In this document: positions 20,419 to 32,625 of the stretch, piece by piece
Position numbering within the stretch: position 1 is the stretch's first letter
Layout of the letters: the number at the start of each line of letters is the position of its first letter
Assembly: GCA_003049435.1 (NCBI GenBank)
Contig: PYSQ01000148.1
Coordinates: 1-64,000, forward strand
DNA length: 64,000 nt
DNA from: Nakataea oryzae
Taxonomy: Eukaryota > Ascomycota > Sordariomycetes > Magnaporthales > Magnaporthaceae
Direction of reading: 5' to 3'
Position numbers and translations under genes: made by a program
The notes under the pieces: model-generated
What the model was told of the DNA's origin: nothing
Databases searched by the model: none
Seen by the model: the letters and a program-made list of their open reading frames with translations, nothing else

Positions 20419-22254
20419 ATGTTGGCTGACCGAGACGATCGCTCGAGACGAAAACCAGAAACACACACGACCGGCACAACGCAGATGGCATTCGGATTCA
20501 TCGACAGGGCCTTCGCGGCCCTGTCCTCCGGGCGGCGCGCAAGCGCTCAGAGCGGCCACAGCGGGAGCACGACCGCATCGACGATGAAGCAAGGAGGACC
20601 GGGACCGTCGGGATATCGGATGACGCAACACCAGGAGCATGGAGGACAGGAGCAGCAGCAGCAGCAGCCCGAGACGCAAGACGGCCTCAAGCGCCAGATC
20701 AACGCGCGGCAGATGGTCTTCATGGCGCTCTCGAGCTCGATCGGGGCCGGCCTGATGGTGGCGTCGGGCCAGGCGCTGACCACGGCGGGGCCCGGCAATA
20801 TGGTGCTTGGCTTCGCGGCCGTCGGCTTCGGCGTCGTGTGCACCATGGCGGCGCTGGGCGAGATGGCGGCGGCGCTCCCGCTCAGCGGCTCCTTCTACAC
20901 GTACACGGACCGCTTCGTGGGGCCCGCAGCCGGCTTCGCCATGGCCTGGAACTTTGCCTTCAACTGGCTCATCGTGCTGCCCTTTGAGATTGTCACCATC
21001 GCGGCGCAGATCAAGCTCTGGGACGTGCAGGGCCTCGCCCACCCGGCCCTCATCATCTTCGCCTTCCTCTTCTTCGTCTCGGTCGTGTCCATGCTGGGCT
21101 CGCGCTGGTTCAGCGACGCCGAGAGCTTCCTGGGCGGCCTCAAGATCATAGCCATCTCCCTCTTCATCTGCCTCGCCATCAGCCTCTCGGCGACGGGGCA
21201 GCCGTACATCCCGGGCCGCACCATCCCTTTCCCGCCCCTCGCCTACGGCACTCACTTCTGGCGCAACCCGGGCGCCTTCCTGCATGGCTTCCAGGGCTTC
21301 CTGACCGTCTTCAAGATCGCGGGCATGGCCTACGGCGGCACCGAGACGCTGGGGCTGACGGCGGCCGAGTGCCTGCGCCCGTGCCGCCTGATGCGCATCG
21401 CCACGTACGTGACGTTCGCCCGCATCTTCTTCTTCTACCTGGTCGGCCTCACCATGCTCGGCTTCGTGCTGCCCTCGGACACGCCCCTGCTCTCCCGGTC
21501 CGGCGGCGGCGCCACCCCGTCCCCCTTTGTGCTGGCCATGCGCCTGGCGGGGCTGCGCGCGGTCGAGTACATCATCAACGGCTGCATCGTGGCGGCCCTG
21601 ACGTCCATGGCCAACGTGGCCATCTTCGCGTCGTCGCGCGCGCTGCACGCCCTCAGCGTCAAGGGCATGGCGCCCGCCTGCGTCTCGCGCACCACGGCCG
21701 GCGGCGTCCCCGTCTTCGCCACGGCCGTGTCCATCGGCTTCGGCCTGCTGGCCTTTGTGGGCGCCGCCCCGGGCGGCACCGTCATCTTCTCGTGGCTGCT
21801 CAGCCTGGCCGGCATGTCAAACTACTTCACCTGGCTGGCCATCTGCGTCAGCCACGTGCGCTTCCGCGCCGCCCTTCGGCACAACGGCCGCCCCGTCTCG
21901 TCGCTCAGCTTCGCGAGCCCGTTTGGCGCCTGGGGCGCCTGGGTCGGCATCCTGACGTCGCTCAGCGGCCTGTGCTCGCAGGTCGCCATGGCCTTTTGGC
22001 CCCTGGCCCCGGGCGCCCCGCTCAGCGCAAAGGACGTGGCCATGGACGTCATCGGCGCCCCCGCCATCCTCGTCTTATTTGTCGGCTTCCTGGCCTACTC
22101 AAAATACAGGGGCCGCAGCTGCCGCGTCTTCCGCCCCGTCGCCGACATCGACGTCGACACGGGCTTCCGCGGCCGCGCCGAGCTCGAGCGCGAGAAGGAG
22201 GGGCTGGCCGCCGCCGCCGAGGCCGGCGTCACCCCGACCTCGACGAGCAACTAG
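20419..22254 (+). CDS. Amino-acid permease, APC superfamily (YAT type)
   Basis: Single exon, 611 residues. The hydrophobicity fits about 12 membrane helices. It would carry amino acids into the cell across the plasma membrane with protons. The family signature is clear: SSSIGAGLMVASGQAL in helix 1, then GEMAAALPLSGSFYTYTDRF and the FNWLIVLPFE stretch. The first 85 residues are a cytosolic tail rich in Gln and Gly (a run of six Gln), followed by QINARQMVFMALS. The C-terminus is polar. Several ATGs precede helix 1; the first is at 20419, while ATG 20485 (MAFGFIDRAF) is an equally reasonable start. Substrate range cannot be read from sequence. It converges with the coiled-coil gene. Confidence 0.9.
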   Translation: MLADRDDRSRRKPETHTTGTTQMAFGFIDRAFAALSSGRRASAQSGHSGSTTASTMKQGGPGPSGYRMTQHQEHGGQEQQQQQPETQDGLKRQINARQMVFMALSSSIGAGLMVASGQALTTAGPGNMVLGFAAVGFGVVCTMAALGEMAAALPLSGSFYTYTDRFVGPAAGFAMAWNFAFNWLIVLPFEIVTIAAQIKLWDVQGLAHPALIIFAFLFFVSVVSMLGSRWFSDAESFLGGLKIIAISLFICLAISLSATGQPYIPGRTIPFPPLAYGTHFWRNPGAFLHGFQGFLTVFKIAGMAYGGTETLGLTAAECLRPCRLMRIATYVTFARIFFFYLVGLTMLGFVLPSDTPLLSRSGGGATPSPFVLAMRLAGLRAVEYIINGCIVAALTSMANVAIFASSRALHALSVKGMAPACVSRTTAGGVPVFATAVSIGFGLLAFVGAAPGGTVIFSWLLSLAGMSNYFTWLAICVSHVRFRAALRHNGRPVSSLSFASPFGAWGAWVGILTSLSGLCSQVAMAFWPLAPGAPLSAKDVAMDVIGAPAILVLFVGFLAYSKYRGRSCRVFRPVADIDVDTGFRGRAELEREKEGLAAAAEAGVTPTSTSN

Positions 22255-22764
22255 TGGTGCTGCTGCGGCCGCGTCCCGCGGTCGGGGCAGTCGAATGAGC
22301 TTCGGGAGGAGCTTCGACCCGCGGCCTAAAATATGGTGGTATGGTGGGTTGGTGCAAGGGCACGTCGGGCTCATATTCAAGACCATCTTAGGTGAGGCTG
22401 GCGAAACCTCAAATCAGGGGCTGGCAACTTCTTCGCTCCAGAGCACGACATTGGTCGTCAACGTGTCTTCCACTGCATTACGATTGGGTATCTGATTCAG
22501 GGCGGTTTAATTCATCAAAAGGGTTTGGCGGGGAGGGGATTCCATAGATCGCTCCTTCGTTAACACTAATTCACACAAGACAAGAAAAGACAATCGTCCA
22601 ACCCTTTGCCGCCGCTTGGCGCTCAGATGGTCCTGACAAAACTGCTCGGCCCGGTACATATGCTCTGGATACAGGGGTGAAAAAGCAAGTCTTGGGACAA
22701 GTGCCTAAAAATAAGACCGTATGAAAAGACAGACAAGAAGTGCAGCAGCCTGGATGACTGTTGG
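22255..22764. other. 3' flanks of convergent genes
   Basis: 510 bp between the stops of the permease (plus) and the coiled-coil gene (minus). No gene is supported; it holds the two 3' UTRs. Confidence 0.55.
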
Positions 22765-24729
22765 CTAAGGGATGGGATCTTCCCTTTGCATAGCCACTCC
22801 GCCCATCGAGAAACCAGCCCCAGCCTTTTGCTGCTGGCCCTTAGCCTCGGGTTTTTGCGAGTTTTCTGACGAGGTGAGAGACCCTAGAATAGAATTCCGA
22901 CCATTTTGTGCCTGTCCGTCGACCACCGAGACATCGCCGGAACCCTGGGCCGAAGCGCCGTTTGTAACGAGTTCAACGCGCTCGTCCTGCTGCAGCTGCT
23001 GATCTTGGTATTGTTGTTGCTGTTGCTGCGTCTCCTGGTCCAAAGCCGTCTGCTCATCCTCTAGCTGCAACTTCAACTGCTGCTCTGCCGCGAGAGCAGC
23101 AGCAGCACGCTCAACCTCGGCAAGCCGTTTGGTCTCGGCCGGGTCGATCAGGTCGTCGTCGTCGCTCCAGCACGGGTCGTCATGGGGGATCTCGGGCATG
23201 GCCATGCGCTTCCAGAAGCGCACCTCCTGGCGCAGGGCGGCGTGCTCGACGCGGGACTCGTAGCGGGACGGCTCGGCGTCGTAGCGGGCACGGAACCGAC
23301 GAGCAAGCTCGTTGAGGCGCCCGCCACGCTCCTGCATGTCCCAGACCTGCTCGCGCAGGCGCGAGTTCTCCTCACGCGCCTCGGCCAGCTGCTCGCGGTA
23401 CGACCGGTGCCAGGCCGACACGTCCGACACATTGCGTGCCTTGTACTCGTGCGCCTGCCTCACCATGGTGCCCAGAACCGACGCGTACTGCTGCAGCAGC
23501 GCCATGTTGGTATCCCTTTCGTGCGTCGCCCGGTCCAGTGCCTCTGACAGGGCCGAGACCAGCACGTCGAGGTTCTCGGCTGTGTGGTGGCCAGATGGCC
23601 TTGTCAGCAGCATGTACTGGGCAATTTCTGTGCGCTCTGGCTACATCGTTGGCGTGCACTTACGGTTAAGGTCTTCGGCGTTTGTGATGATCTCCTCGTT
23701 GGACACATTCTGCGCCCTGGCCTTGGATCGGATCTTTCCAACCAGAGAAACGACCTCTGAGAGAACTCTCCTGTTGTCTTCGAGCTGCCGGCTGAGGTCC
23801 TCCACCATGGCATAGATGTAGTTGAGCTCCGTCTGGTGGCCGGCCGGGGTAGGAACCACCATGCCGGCACCCATGTTCCCGCCGTTAATGCCGTTCATGG
23901 TTGATGCGGTGTTGGAGTCCTGAAAAAGAGGCGACGCAAAAAGCCCCGCGGGCCGGAAGTCGGTCCTCCGCCCCTTGTCCCGTGAAGGCGAGAGCAGTGG
24001 GGGTGACGGAGGCGGCGGGTGGTTGAGGGGCAAGCAGCTGCGAGACGGCGGGGGAGGAGCGCTCAGGCCAACGGCTTGGATGCCAGCTCCGATGGGTGCT
24101 GTGGCAGGGCGGTTTTGTCGCGCAGCGATGGCGGGACTGTCTGGGCCGGCTGTGGTTGTCGACGGCTTCTGCTGGGCAATTTTGAGGGGCTTCGGCTTGC
24201 GTTTGCCTCCAGCAGGCAATCGAAGCTTGAACGGGGCCTGGCCTCGAGAGTCGGAGGGCGGGGTGCTATTCGCTGGTGGAGCACCGCGGTGCTGGCGCAA
24301 GGGCAGCACGCAGTCGTCGTCGACGAAAGGGTCGAGCAGGTCGCAATGGGGGGCCGGGGCCGACGCAGCGGCGGCGAAAACAGGGTGCGATTGAAGCGGT
24401 CTCGGGCCGTTGGGAGCACCGCGAAAGGCTGGCGGCGCGACTGGAGCAGGCTCTGGCAGTTGCGGCGTCGATGCGCGTCGAGGGCCCAGCGGGTATCCCA
24501 GGGAGTCGTAGTCGTTGCGGCCGCCGTCGTCGTCGAGTATGGGGATGGGCTGGAATAACTTCTCCAGGTTTCGCACCCAAGCACGCTCCTGCTTCGCGGC
24601 ATCGCGGCTCGACTCTCTGGCCAAAGCAGGGGTTGTGGTGGGCGTGGCGGGCGTGGTGGGTAGATCTGCGTTAGGCCTGCCCTCATTGGACAGGGCGTCT
24701 GCAGTGGGTCCAGTGACGCCTTCGGCCAT
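22765..24729 (-). CDS. Coiled-coil protein of unknown function
   Basis: Two exons, 23664-24729 and 22765-23579, give 626 residues from the ATG at 24729. The 84-nt intron has a gtaag donor and a cacag acceptor. I do not recognise the family by function. The first 275 residues are low-complexity and Pro-rich. From about 278 (MNGINGGNMGAGMV) a conserved-looking region starts (ELNYIYAMVEDLSRQL), then long coiled-coil helices (REQLAEAREENSRLREQV), then a Gln-rich tail with a run of five Gln. The start is uncertain. ATG 23898 would give a 349-residue protein, and a good acceptor (cctctttttcag) lies just before it, so the upstream part may be 5' UTR with an intron. The second exon is the better supported half. 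Confidence 0.65.
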
Positions 24730-25369
24730 GGCTGGCTGTGGTGTGGGTGAGGTACGGGTGTGGATTTAGCGCCTGTGGTGGGGTGGTCTTAGCGCATCCC
24801 CAGCGTCTAAAAGGAAGTCGCCGTGCTCACGCCCGCATCAGTTGCCCATCGCGATGTGCGAGGACAGACGTAGTAAACAGAGGTAAAAACAGATATCGGT
24901 AAGGGAGCGCAGAAAGAGGAAAGACCAGCCGTCTGAGGATGGGAAGTGGCTCTTGCTTTTCACCCTCGTTGCCACGAGCTTTGGTAGGGAGTGGGAGAAG
25001 CGGAGGGATCAGGTAGTGACGAACGGCAGGGAAAGGAAAAGAAGAAAGGAGGAAAGGCATCTGAAGAATAAATGGGGGGATAGAAAAAGAGCTTGAAGAG
25101 AGGAAAAAGCAAGCAAAATCCTACAAAAAAAACAACCTAGGCAGAGAGAGCTTGCTATTGGGACGAATGCTGGCTGCATGTTTATATGTGGAGTTTCTAG
25201 CTGTTTGTTCCCTTTTGATGCTTTCCATAGCCATGATCTATCAGACGAAAGACATACGCAAGTCCCGTGGTGGGAAGGCGTGCTCCAGCCGCGAGATCCA
25301 AGACCCCAACGACGCACTCCTTTGTCGTCTTCTCTCGCATGAACAGCCACATGCACACAGCACGCGCGC
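24730..25369. other. Intergenic upstream of the coiled-coil gene
   Basis: 640 bp rich in purine runs on the plus strand (gaagaaagga, gaaaaagagc). No gene supported. It holds the promoter of the coiled-coil gene and the 3' UTR of the MATE gene. Confidence 0.5.
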
Positions 25370-27060
25370 TCAAACGCTGGCCACACCATCCCCGACTTCA
25401 GCCTCGACCGCCAGCCCGCCGCTCTCCAGCCTCTGCCGCGCCCGCTCCACCTCACGCTCCCACTTGCTCATGCCCACAATCACCCACTCGAGCGCCCCGA
25501 CCAGGTAGAGCGCCACGCACTGGCCGACCCACAGGCCCTCGAGCCCCCAGCCGTGGAAGGCGAGGTATATCCCCATGGGCAGTGCGCCGCCGTAGTAGCT
25601 GACCATGTTGACCGCCGCCCCGACTGACTGCCGCCCCATGCCGCGGAGCGCGCCGCCGCACGAGCCGTTGAGCCCGTCGGCGATCTGGAAGAGGGCGACC
25701 CACGGCATGACGTCGCTCACTAGCCGCACCACCCTCTCGTCGTCGTTGAAGAGCCGGCCAAAGACGTTCTTGGTGCCCCACAGCACCGCCAGGATCGCCG
25801 CCCCGTTGAGGATGCTCAGCACCGCGCTGCAGTGGGCGGCCCGCGCGGCCTCTCGCGGTCTCCGCGCCCCGAGCAGGTTGCCCACCCGCGTCGACGTGGC
25901 GACGCCGAGCCCGAAGGGGACCGTGTTGATGATCTGGTCCGCCGTCATTATGACGCTCTGCGCCGCGAGCGGGATCGTGCCCAGCTGGCCCGCCGCCAGC
26001 GCCACGATTTCGAACGCCCACCACTCGGTACCCACGTGCATGACGCCGAGGATGGCCAGCCGCGCGAACGGGGCCATGTGGGCTGGCCGCAGCGCCCGTC
26101 GGAGATCGAGCCCGCCCCAGCATTCGCGTCCCCGCACAAAGGCTGCGTAGGCCACGAGCAGGAGGAACGAGGCCCAGTACGCGACTCCCGTCGCCAAGGG
26201 GGCGCCGTAGAGTCCAAGTCCGAGTGTGTGGATGAAGAAGTAGTTGAGACCCGCACTCAGGGGTGAGGTTATCAAGAGCACGTAGGTCCCGGGCCGGTAT
26301 ATCTCTGTCGGCACAGAATTATTGTCAGGAAACCTCTGAGGTCTACAAGCGATGGGGAAGTACCTGCCCAGATGAAATCTAATTCGAGTAGTGGCCCGCT
26401 GCCTAGGATGGTTGGCTAACACTTACCTTGGGCCTGGAGGTATTTCTTCATTGCCTCAAACCAGATGTATCCGAGACCGCCCGGTATCAAACATCGCAAG
26501 AATCGGGAGCTCTGCTGGCATATAAATTCCTCCTGACCAAGCATACGGAACACAGGCTCGGAGAACCACCACAGGCAGGCGACGATGGCGTAAAATGCCG
26601 AGAGGATAACGAGGCCGCGCTGCAGCAGGATGCCGAGGTCGTGCTTGTTAGCCGAGCCCGTGTAGCTGCTCGAGGCCAGGGTGTCGAGGGCCGTGGTGCC
26701 GCCCAGGGCGATCAGCCAGGCCGTCGCCATGGCGAACATGTACGAGAAGGCCGCCGAGGCGAGTGCCTCGGGGCTCAGGCGGCCCACAATCAGCACCGAC
26801 ACCGTCTGCAGAGAGTTCTGCAGCGTGTAGGCCAGTATCATGGGCAGAGAGGACTTGGTCAGGAGCCATATCTCTGACAGGCACTGGCGGTACTCTGACG
26901 GCGTACAAGCCTCGCTCGAGCCAACCGAGCTGCTGTCGGGTGTTGACAGCGCCGATGCGGAGTCTTGGGTAGATGCAGGCTTGGGCAAGAGGCTTGTCGT
27001 CTCGGTAGGCTGGTTCTGAACATCATCCACCCCTTGCGAAGCACCATATGGAGCAGGCAT
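25370..27060 (-). CDS. MATE family multidrug/toxin efflux transporter
   Basis: Two exons, 26427-27060 and 25370-26304, give 522 residues. The 122-nt intron has a gtaag donor and a cgacag acceptor; the join reads LQAQEIYRPGTYVL. The hydrophobicity fits 12 helices in two MatE repeats, from KSSLPMILAYTLQNSLQTVS and from HVGTEWWAFEIVALAAGQ. The helix-7/8 region (QSVIMTADQIINTVPFGLG) and the VGNLLGARRPREA loop are typical of fungal and plant MATE carriers, which export organic cations or toxins using a cation gradient. The soluble N-terminal tail of about 75 residues includes an acidic-Leu-Leu-like TTSLLPKP. The substrate is unknown. Its nearest neighbour on the same strand is a Zn2Cys6 regulator, but the gap is 1.7 kb. 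ATG 27087 would add nine residues. Confidence 0.9.
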
Positions 27061-28794
27061 GTTCGCGGTCAGGTGTCCAGTCGGCAAGCCAAGGCTTGAA
27101 CAAGACTCTCACCCCATGAATAAGAAAAAAGAAAGTAAAAGTGTTAGACCGCAGAAAAGCCTCCCAGGGCCGAACCTTGACGGTTACCAGGGCAGTTTCA
27201 GCAAGACACAATATAAAGAGAAACGGGAAAGAAAGAATGATAAGAAACAAAAGGCGGGGCTTTTCGCAAGATGTATATTCACCCTTGACTGTTCCACAGC
27301 TTCGGGATGGGCGGGCATGCGGCGCCGGAACATTGGAGTGGTGCAGGGGATATCCAGATAAGACGACATGAAGTACGGCATGGGTCGCAGGAGAGAAATG
27401 GAAAAAAGACGGCACCTTGCTCCACGATGGGGGCCCTTGACTGCCTGACAATGGCACCCAGTCATGCAGAACTGCCGCTCACTTGGAGACGCTGTCTCTC
27501 TACCTTGTCCGAGATGTCCGTGGGGGAGGCCCTTTGGGAAGTATGCCGCGCCACCCGCCGCTTGACTCGCATTCTGAATGTACCATTGGCATGTGGGTTG
27601 AGGCCGACAGTCGAGGGGTATTTTCGGGCCCTGGACATATGGTTGTGCTCGGACATCCAATGCCATGTTCGGCGTGGCCTACGGTCGAGGGACAAAAGCA
27701 TCGACGAAATTTGTATGGCCACGCCAAAGATTCGTTGATACCTTTCTTGGTCTCCCCCAATACTTATGGGTCTAGATAGGTAGGTAGCGGCCGGCCCTAT
27801 CGCCCTGCAGGCGTGATAGGCGGCGGGACGGAGGGCGGGACGGAGGGCGGTGACGGCACTCCAAGGCGAGGTTTTAACTTCGGGCGGGGGTGAGCCCGAG
27901 GGCCCCCTCCCCCCGACCCCGCCGCCCCTTATCTGGGCCCAATAGCAACCGACCGACATGGCGTAATGCCATTATGTCGCCGGCGGGTTCTGCTCCTCCC
28001 TTGGGCGTCGTACTGCCGTCTTCTGCACGTCTGCAGCGTCTGCGCGCACGACGCGTGTTTGCATAAGACGACAGGCAGGAGGCTCGGTGTCCAGGATGCG
28101 ATTGAGATTTGCCCGATGCAGGAGCAGGAGAACGATGGGCGTTCGGCGATGAGATGGAGTCGAGCCTCGCTTGGGAACCGAACCACTTACACGAAACATG
28201 TGGCAGCACACCCTGGCGCCATCCAAGCAGTCAGTCGCCATCGATGCTTAACAGAGCATCCGACCCCGCTGTAGCCGAGGCCTAAATGCCCTGCACGTCA
28301 GCAATTTCGCCTAATTATCAAACGGGAAACCGTCGAGCGAAGCAAAGAAGCTACGAAGGCCAAATCATGTCAGAAGAGCAAAGGAGAAATCGCTCGGCAA
28401 CTCGAGATTTTTCTTTCTTCCCAACTACAGTAGCATGGAGCTGGCCAAGAAAATCGAAAACAAGCACCCTGCAGGGAGCCAGCCCTGAACTCCGCGCCTG
28501 CTGAAATGATTGGGCATTGCGGTGCTTCGAGGCCGCGACAGAGATTAGATATGAATGGAAAGGATATCCTCAGAAGAACCCGAAGCCGAAAATGTCAAAA
28601 TTCGACGGGAAGATCCCGAGGAAAGGTGGCGAAAACGGCACTGGAAAAACAAAAGAATTAGCCTCGTCCCACGAAGGCCATTAAAATATTAAAAGTTATA
28701 GCCCAAAAGATCGCCTAAAGCAGTCTCGCCTCTCCCCCTTTTTTTGTGTCGTTCCCAGCCATTCCGCAGTTGCCGAGTTGCGCCTCCTACACCC
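27061..28794. other. Intergenic between MATE gene and Zn2Cys6 gene
   Basis: 1.7 kb. It includes the MATE promoter (27061 onward) and the 3' flank of the transcription-factor gene. A short imperfect repeat of ggcgggacgga is at 27831-27849. No gene supported. Confidence 0.5.
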
Positions 28795-31595
28795 TCACGT
28801 CAACCATGGCGATATCGCCCTTCCCTCGGCGCCAGCACCAGGGCTGAGACCGCCGCCCGCAGCCGCACCATTGGAGCCGGAACCGACGTGGCGCTTGACC
28901 TCCGCGACTTCCGACATCGCTCCAACCTCTACCCGGGGCGCAGCAGCAGCGGCGGTGGCTGTAGCTATGTTCCCGTCCCCGCCGCTGCCGCCGAGCCACT
29001 CCTGCAAGCGCAGGGCGGACTGCAGCGCGCGCCCCGCAATGTCCCAGTTGTCGAGGCCCATCTGGACGCCCCAAATGTTGACCATGCTCTTGACGAGCTG
29101 GTCGTGGGGGGAGCCCCTGGACGACGACACCATGGGCAGCAGGATCCAGCCAAACACGCCGAGTACCGCGCGCCACCGCGCCAGCGACACCCCCCACGTC
29201 GCCTCCCACAGCGACGACAGGCTCCGCCCCGCGACCACGGCGCTGAAGGGGCGCCGCGAGGCCACGGCCCGGCAGTACAGGAGCGCCGCCTGCCGCACCG
29301 GTTCGTACATGTAGTCTGGCGGCTCCGTCGGTGCCGTGGCCGTCGATTCCGTTGCTGCCTCTGCCTTGCAGTCTTGGTGTGTCGACTCGGGCGAGCCGTG
29401 CGGGCTCCTGTCGGCCTCGGGTGATTCGTGCTTGATGGCCGGCGTCCTGGCCCTTGCGCTGCCGCCCAGTTCCGCGTGCAGTTGCTGTTGGCCTCTTTCT
29501 GACACGGGAGAGCCGCCTAGGAGCCAGTCCTTGGTCTCCTCTGCCAGGCCCGCCTCGTCGTCGCCGCCGTCCTCGGCGCTGCCGGTGCTGCCGGGCGAGT
29601 ACGCAGGCAGCTTCGATATCCGCTCCAGCATCCACGCCGCCAGCTTCCCGAGCTTGCGCAGCTCCGCGGCCGACGGGTCGGCGGGCATGCCCAGCACGCG
29701 CGAGATGAGGAAGCGCATGTCGTCGAGGATCGACGCCGTGACGGGGTCGACGTCGAGCGCGTCGGCGCAGTCCGCAAACGGCACCAGGGGCGACACCAGG
29801 GGCGTGTTGTAGGCGACGCGGAAGGGTACGTGCGCGGCCTCGCGGTACTCGAACTCGTCGCCGCGCCCCAGAAAAGGCGGGACCTCGGCCGAAAGCGCGA
29901 TGGCTACGTCGGCCACTATGGCCAGCTTGCCCAGGAGGCCGTTCATGCCCAGGCAGCGGATGCCGCCGCGCAGGCGGATCATCTCGCGCAAGCCCCGCAG
30001 GTGCGCGCGCAGGTCGCTCGTCTCGCCCCAGTACCACTCGTCCAGGATGAGTTGGATGACGGCCGTGACGGCCTCGTCGCTCGTCGACGACGACGGCTGC
30101 GACGACCGGAGCAGCTCGTTGAGCATCCGGATTGCCCGCCCCTTGTGCGACATGGTCGTCGCCATGTCGACGTGGCCCGTCTCGTTGAGGAAGCACGACG
30201 CCGTGTAGATGGCGACCTGCGCCAGCAGCGGCGTCTGGATCGCGAACGGGACGTAGAACTTTACGTACTGGTTCTTGTCGGGGTCGGGGTTTCCGTCTAT
30301 GGCTGCCTTGAACCTGGATATGAACTTGACGACTGTCGGTCGGGTTTGTTTGTTGTTACACGTTAGCGGCCCGGGCACGAGAGCAATCGACGAGGCACGC
30401 AGCGTACGTACATGTCCGGAGCAGCTCTGCGTTCTGCTTCGTCGCTGGGACCGGCAGCAGGCTCATGTCCTGGTGGGCCGAGTCGCCAGAGGGCTGGCTG
30501 GTGGGCGCGCCGAGCCGAGCGCTCGTGTCCAGCGTCATGAGCCACGACACAATCTCCTCGGTCCTCCCCTGGTTCCAGTTCCCGCCCAGGAGCCGGTCGG
30601 GGACGGCGCTGTGTAGCTGCATCATTGCGGCCGTCTCCTTTGCCATCTGGGGGTGTGCCGCGCGCCGCGAGATGCACAGGCTGTTGTTTGTCGCCGACGG
30701 GCCCGGCGTCATCCAGGGCAGCGCCTCCCACGCCGACGGCCCCGGGAACTGCGTGAGGATGTCGATGCCCGTCCACCGCACGAGCTCTCCGACGTCGAAA
30801 CCGGAACACATGCGCTCGCGCCAGAGCTGCGCGACACCCGGGTCGAGGTCGAGATCGACCCATTCCGAGGCCACCTGGCCGACCTGGAGCAGTGGCCGCT
30901 GCTGAGCCCCTGCATTGTCGACCGTTTTATCGTCCTCCCCAGGGGCCGCAGGGATCGTCGAGAGGGAGAATGCCGGCTGCGGGTCGGGCCCTGCAAGGCG
31001 TCTGGTGTAACGATTGCGTCAGAAAATACCTACGTGGCTGGCCGCCTTTGTCTGTTCCTGCCCTCGTCTTGAAGCCACGCCCAGACGAGCGTGCCGCGTT
31101 TTGGAAGCCCAGAAACGATAGGATAAAGACGGAGGAGAGGGCGTCATACCGGTGTGTACTCGGGGTGTATTCGCAGGGCGGTTGTGGAAAGCGTCTTGAA
31201 CAATTGCTGCACGGCTGTCCTTGGTTGCACTACCAATTTTGTGAAAGGTCAGAAACAGCTTGGGCTCGGGCTTGCTCTCCTACCCTCATGCCACCTTCTT
31301 CCATCTTGCTGTTCGACCCACCACATCGTGGGCAGAGAAAGCAAGATGGAAACTTGGTCTCCAAGCTTCCCCCGGCCCCGGGCAAGAGAGACCTGGTGGT
31401 GTGGTTATTTTTTCGAGCGTGCAAGCTCGGGGTTGGTCGGGGCCTTTCCGGGGATGCTAGCTCCTTTGTATGAAAGTCACGGCACGGCACACTCGAACTC
31501 ACCCTCTGTTTTCTCCTCCTGCATTCCGAGCAGGACGTGGCCGTACGCTCAACACGTGAGGGGCGAGAAATCCGGATCTGCATGCCTTCGGACAT
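28795..31595 (-). CDS. Zn(II)2Cys6 transcription factor
   Basis: Four exons (31503-31595, 31150-31229, 30412-31001, 28795-30332) join in frame to 766 residues. Exon 1 ends with CSECRRRKQR and exon 2 starts with CNQGQPCSNCSRRFPQPPC. Only the spliced protein has the full C-x2-C-x6-C-x5-C-x2-C-x8-C cluster (Cys 22, 25, 32, 38, 41, 50). Introns are 273, 148 and 79 nt, with donors gtgagt, gtatga and gtacgt. The rest resembles the fungal-specific regulator domain (ASEWVDLDLDPGVAQLWRER, then FYVPFAIQTPLLAQVAIYTA). The last 230 residues are partly Ala/Gly-rich and disordered. It should bind CGG-type sites in the nucleus. Regulated genes are unknown; the MATE transporter downstream is one guess. Confidence 0.88.
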
Positions 31596-32599
31596 GGCAA
31601 AGAAAAAACGGGGTGGTGTTTCGGGGGCTGGTGCGCGGCGGACGGGATGCTGCTGGACAGACGGGTCCCTATTTCTGGGCAGAGCCGTAGGGCTGGGCTG
31701 GCGAAAGGGGGGTATATTAGAGGCTTGGCCCCACGAGCAGGGCCTGCATGGCCCTGGCTCTGCTCTCCTGGCACGCTAGCCAGGACCCTTGGGGCTGTTG
31801 TTTCCCAGGGAGGCAGCAAGACTTTAGTGAGTCCCAGGGCGTTGGAGAAGGCGCCTGCAAGATGTCGGAAATGACCCCGTTCGGGATTAGCGCCGCGTCG
31901 TCGAACAGCGCCTAATGATAGCCAGCTGTTCGAAAAAGAAACAAAGGGGAAAAAAGCGGACTGCCTTTCCGCCCAGCAAGAGAGGATCGAGCCTGCCCTG
32001 CAGATCCGAGCAAAATTGCGAGTGGCGGCGCTGAAAAAGGCGGCGGCCGTTCGTCTGGCTCGAGTCTCGGTATTTTCCGTCAGGGGCTGCTCTCCAAAAG
32101 CACAACACGGAAGCACAATGGATCAGTACCCAGACGTTGTGTAGGCAGACTGGCCAGTGCCGAGGAACCAGAACTCACCAGGCTCGTCTTTGCGACCAAA
32201 GGGCCCAGCAACCTTCTTGGCAAGGGACTTGAGACGAGCGCGAGCAGTAGCTGGATGAGGTTATATATGTAGGTAGATAAGTAGGTAGGTGGCTGGCAAG
32301 GCCAGAACGCAGAACAATCAACAATGCCCGGCATCTCGAAGCTGAGACGAGCCAGCTCGACCGGCAGACAGTCACGCTCGGTATATGCGCAATCACCCCA
32401 CCAGCCCCAGCTCTTGGCCATCTTCCTTTTCTTTCTCATGCGCCGCGCCCATGAGCTGGCTGGAGAAGTCGCGCTTGTGAGTAACAGCCTGTTCCAGTCC
32501 CCCGGGCCATGCAGGAAACACCCTGTTCGCTGTCATAACTCATGCTCAAGCCCAATTCCTGATTCGCCGGAGTTTGCCGTCTACGCAAGAGGATCGGTG

Positions 32600-32625
32600 C
32601 ACACACACATACACACACACACACC
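32600..32625. repeat. CA microsatellite
   Basis: (CA)n with one CAT interruption, in the gene-poor stretch. A shorter one follows at 32763-32773. Confidence 0.85.

Noticed and set aside
20344..21648. 434-codon minus-strand frame, charged and Ala-rich
   Set aside because: Antisense of the permease, whose membrane segments are clear on the plus strand.
28744..29424. 226-codon plus-strand frame
   Set aside because: Antisense of the Zn2Cys6 gene; low-complexity Arg/Pro-rich.
25370..31595. MATE transporter plus Zn2Cys6 regulator as a secondary-metabolite cluster
   Set aside because: No polyketide synthase, NRPS, terpene cyclase or tailoring enzyme is nearby, and the two genes are 1.7 kb apart.
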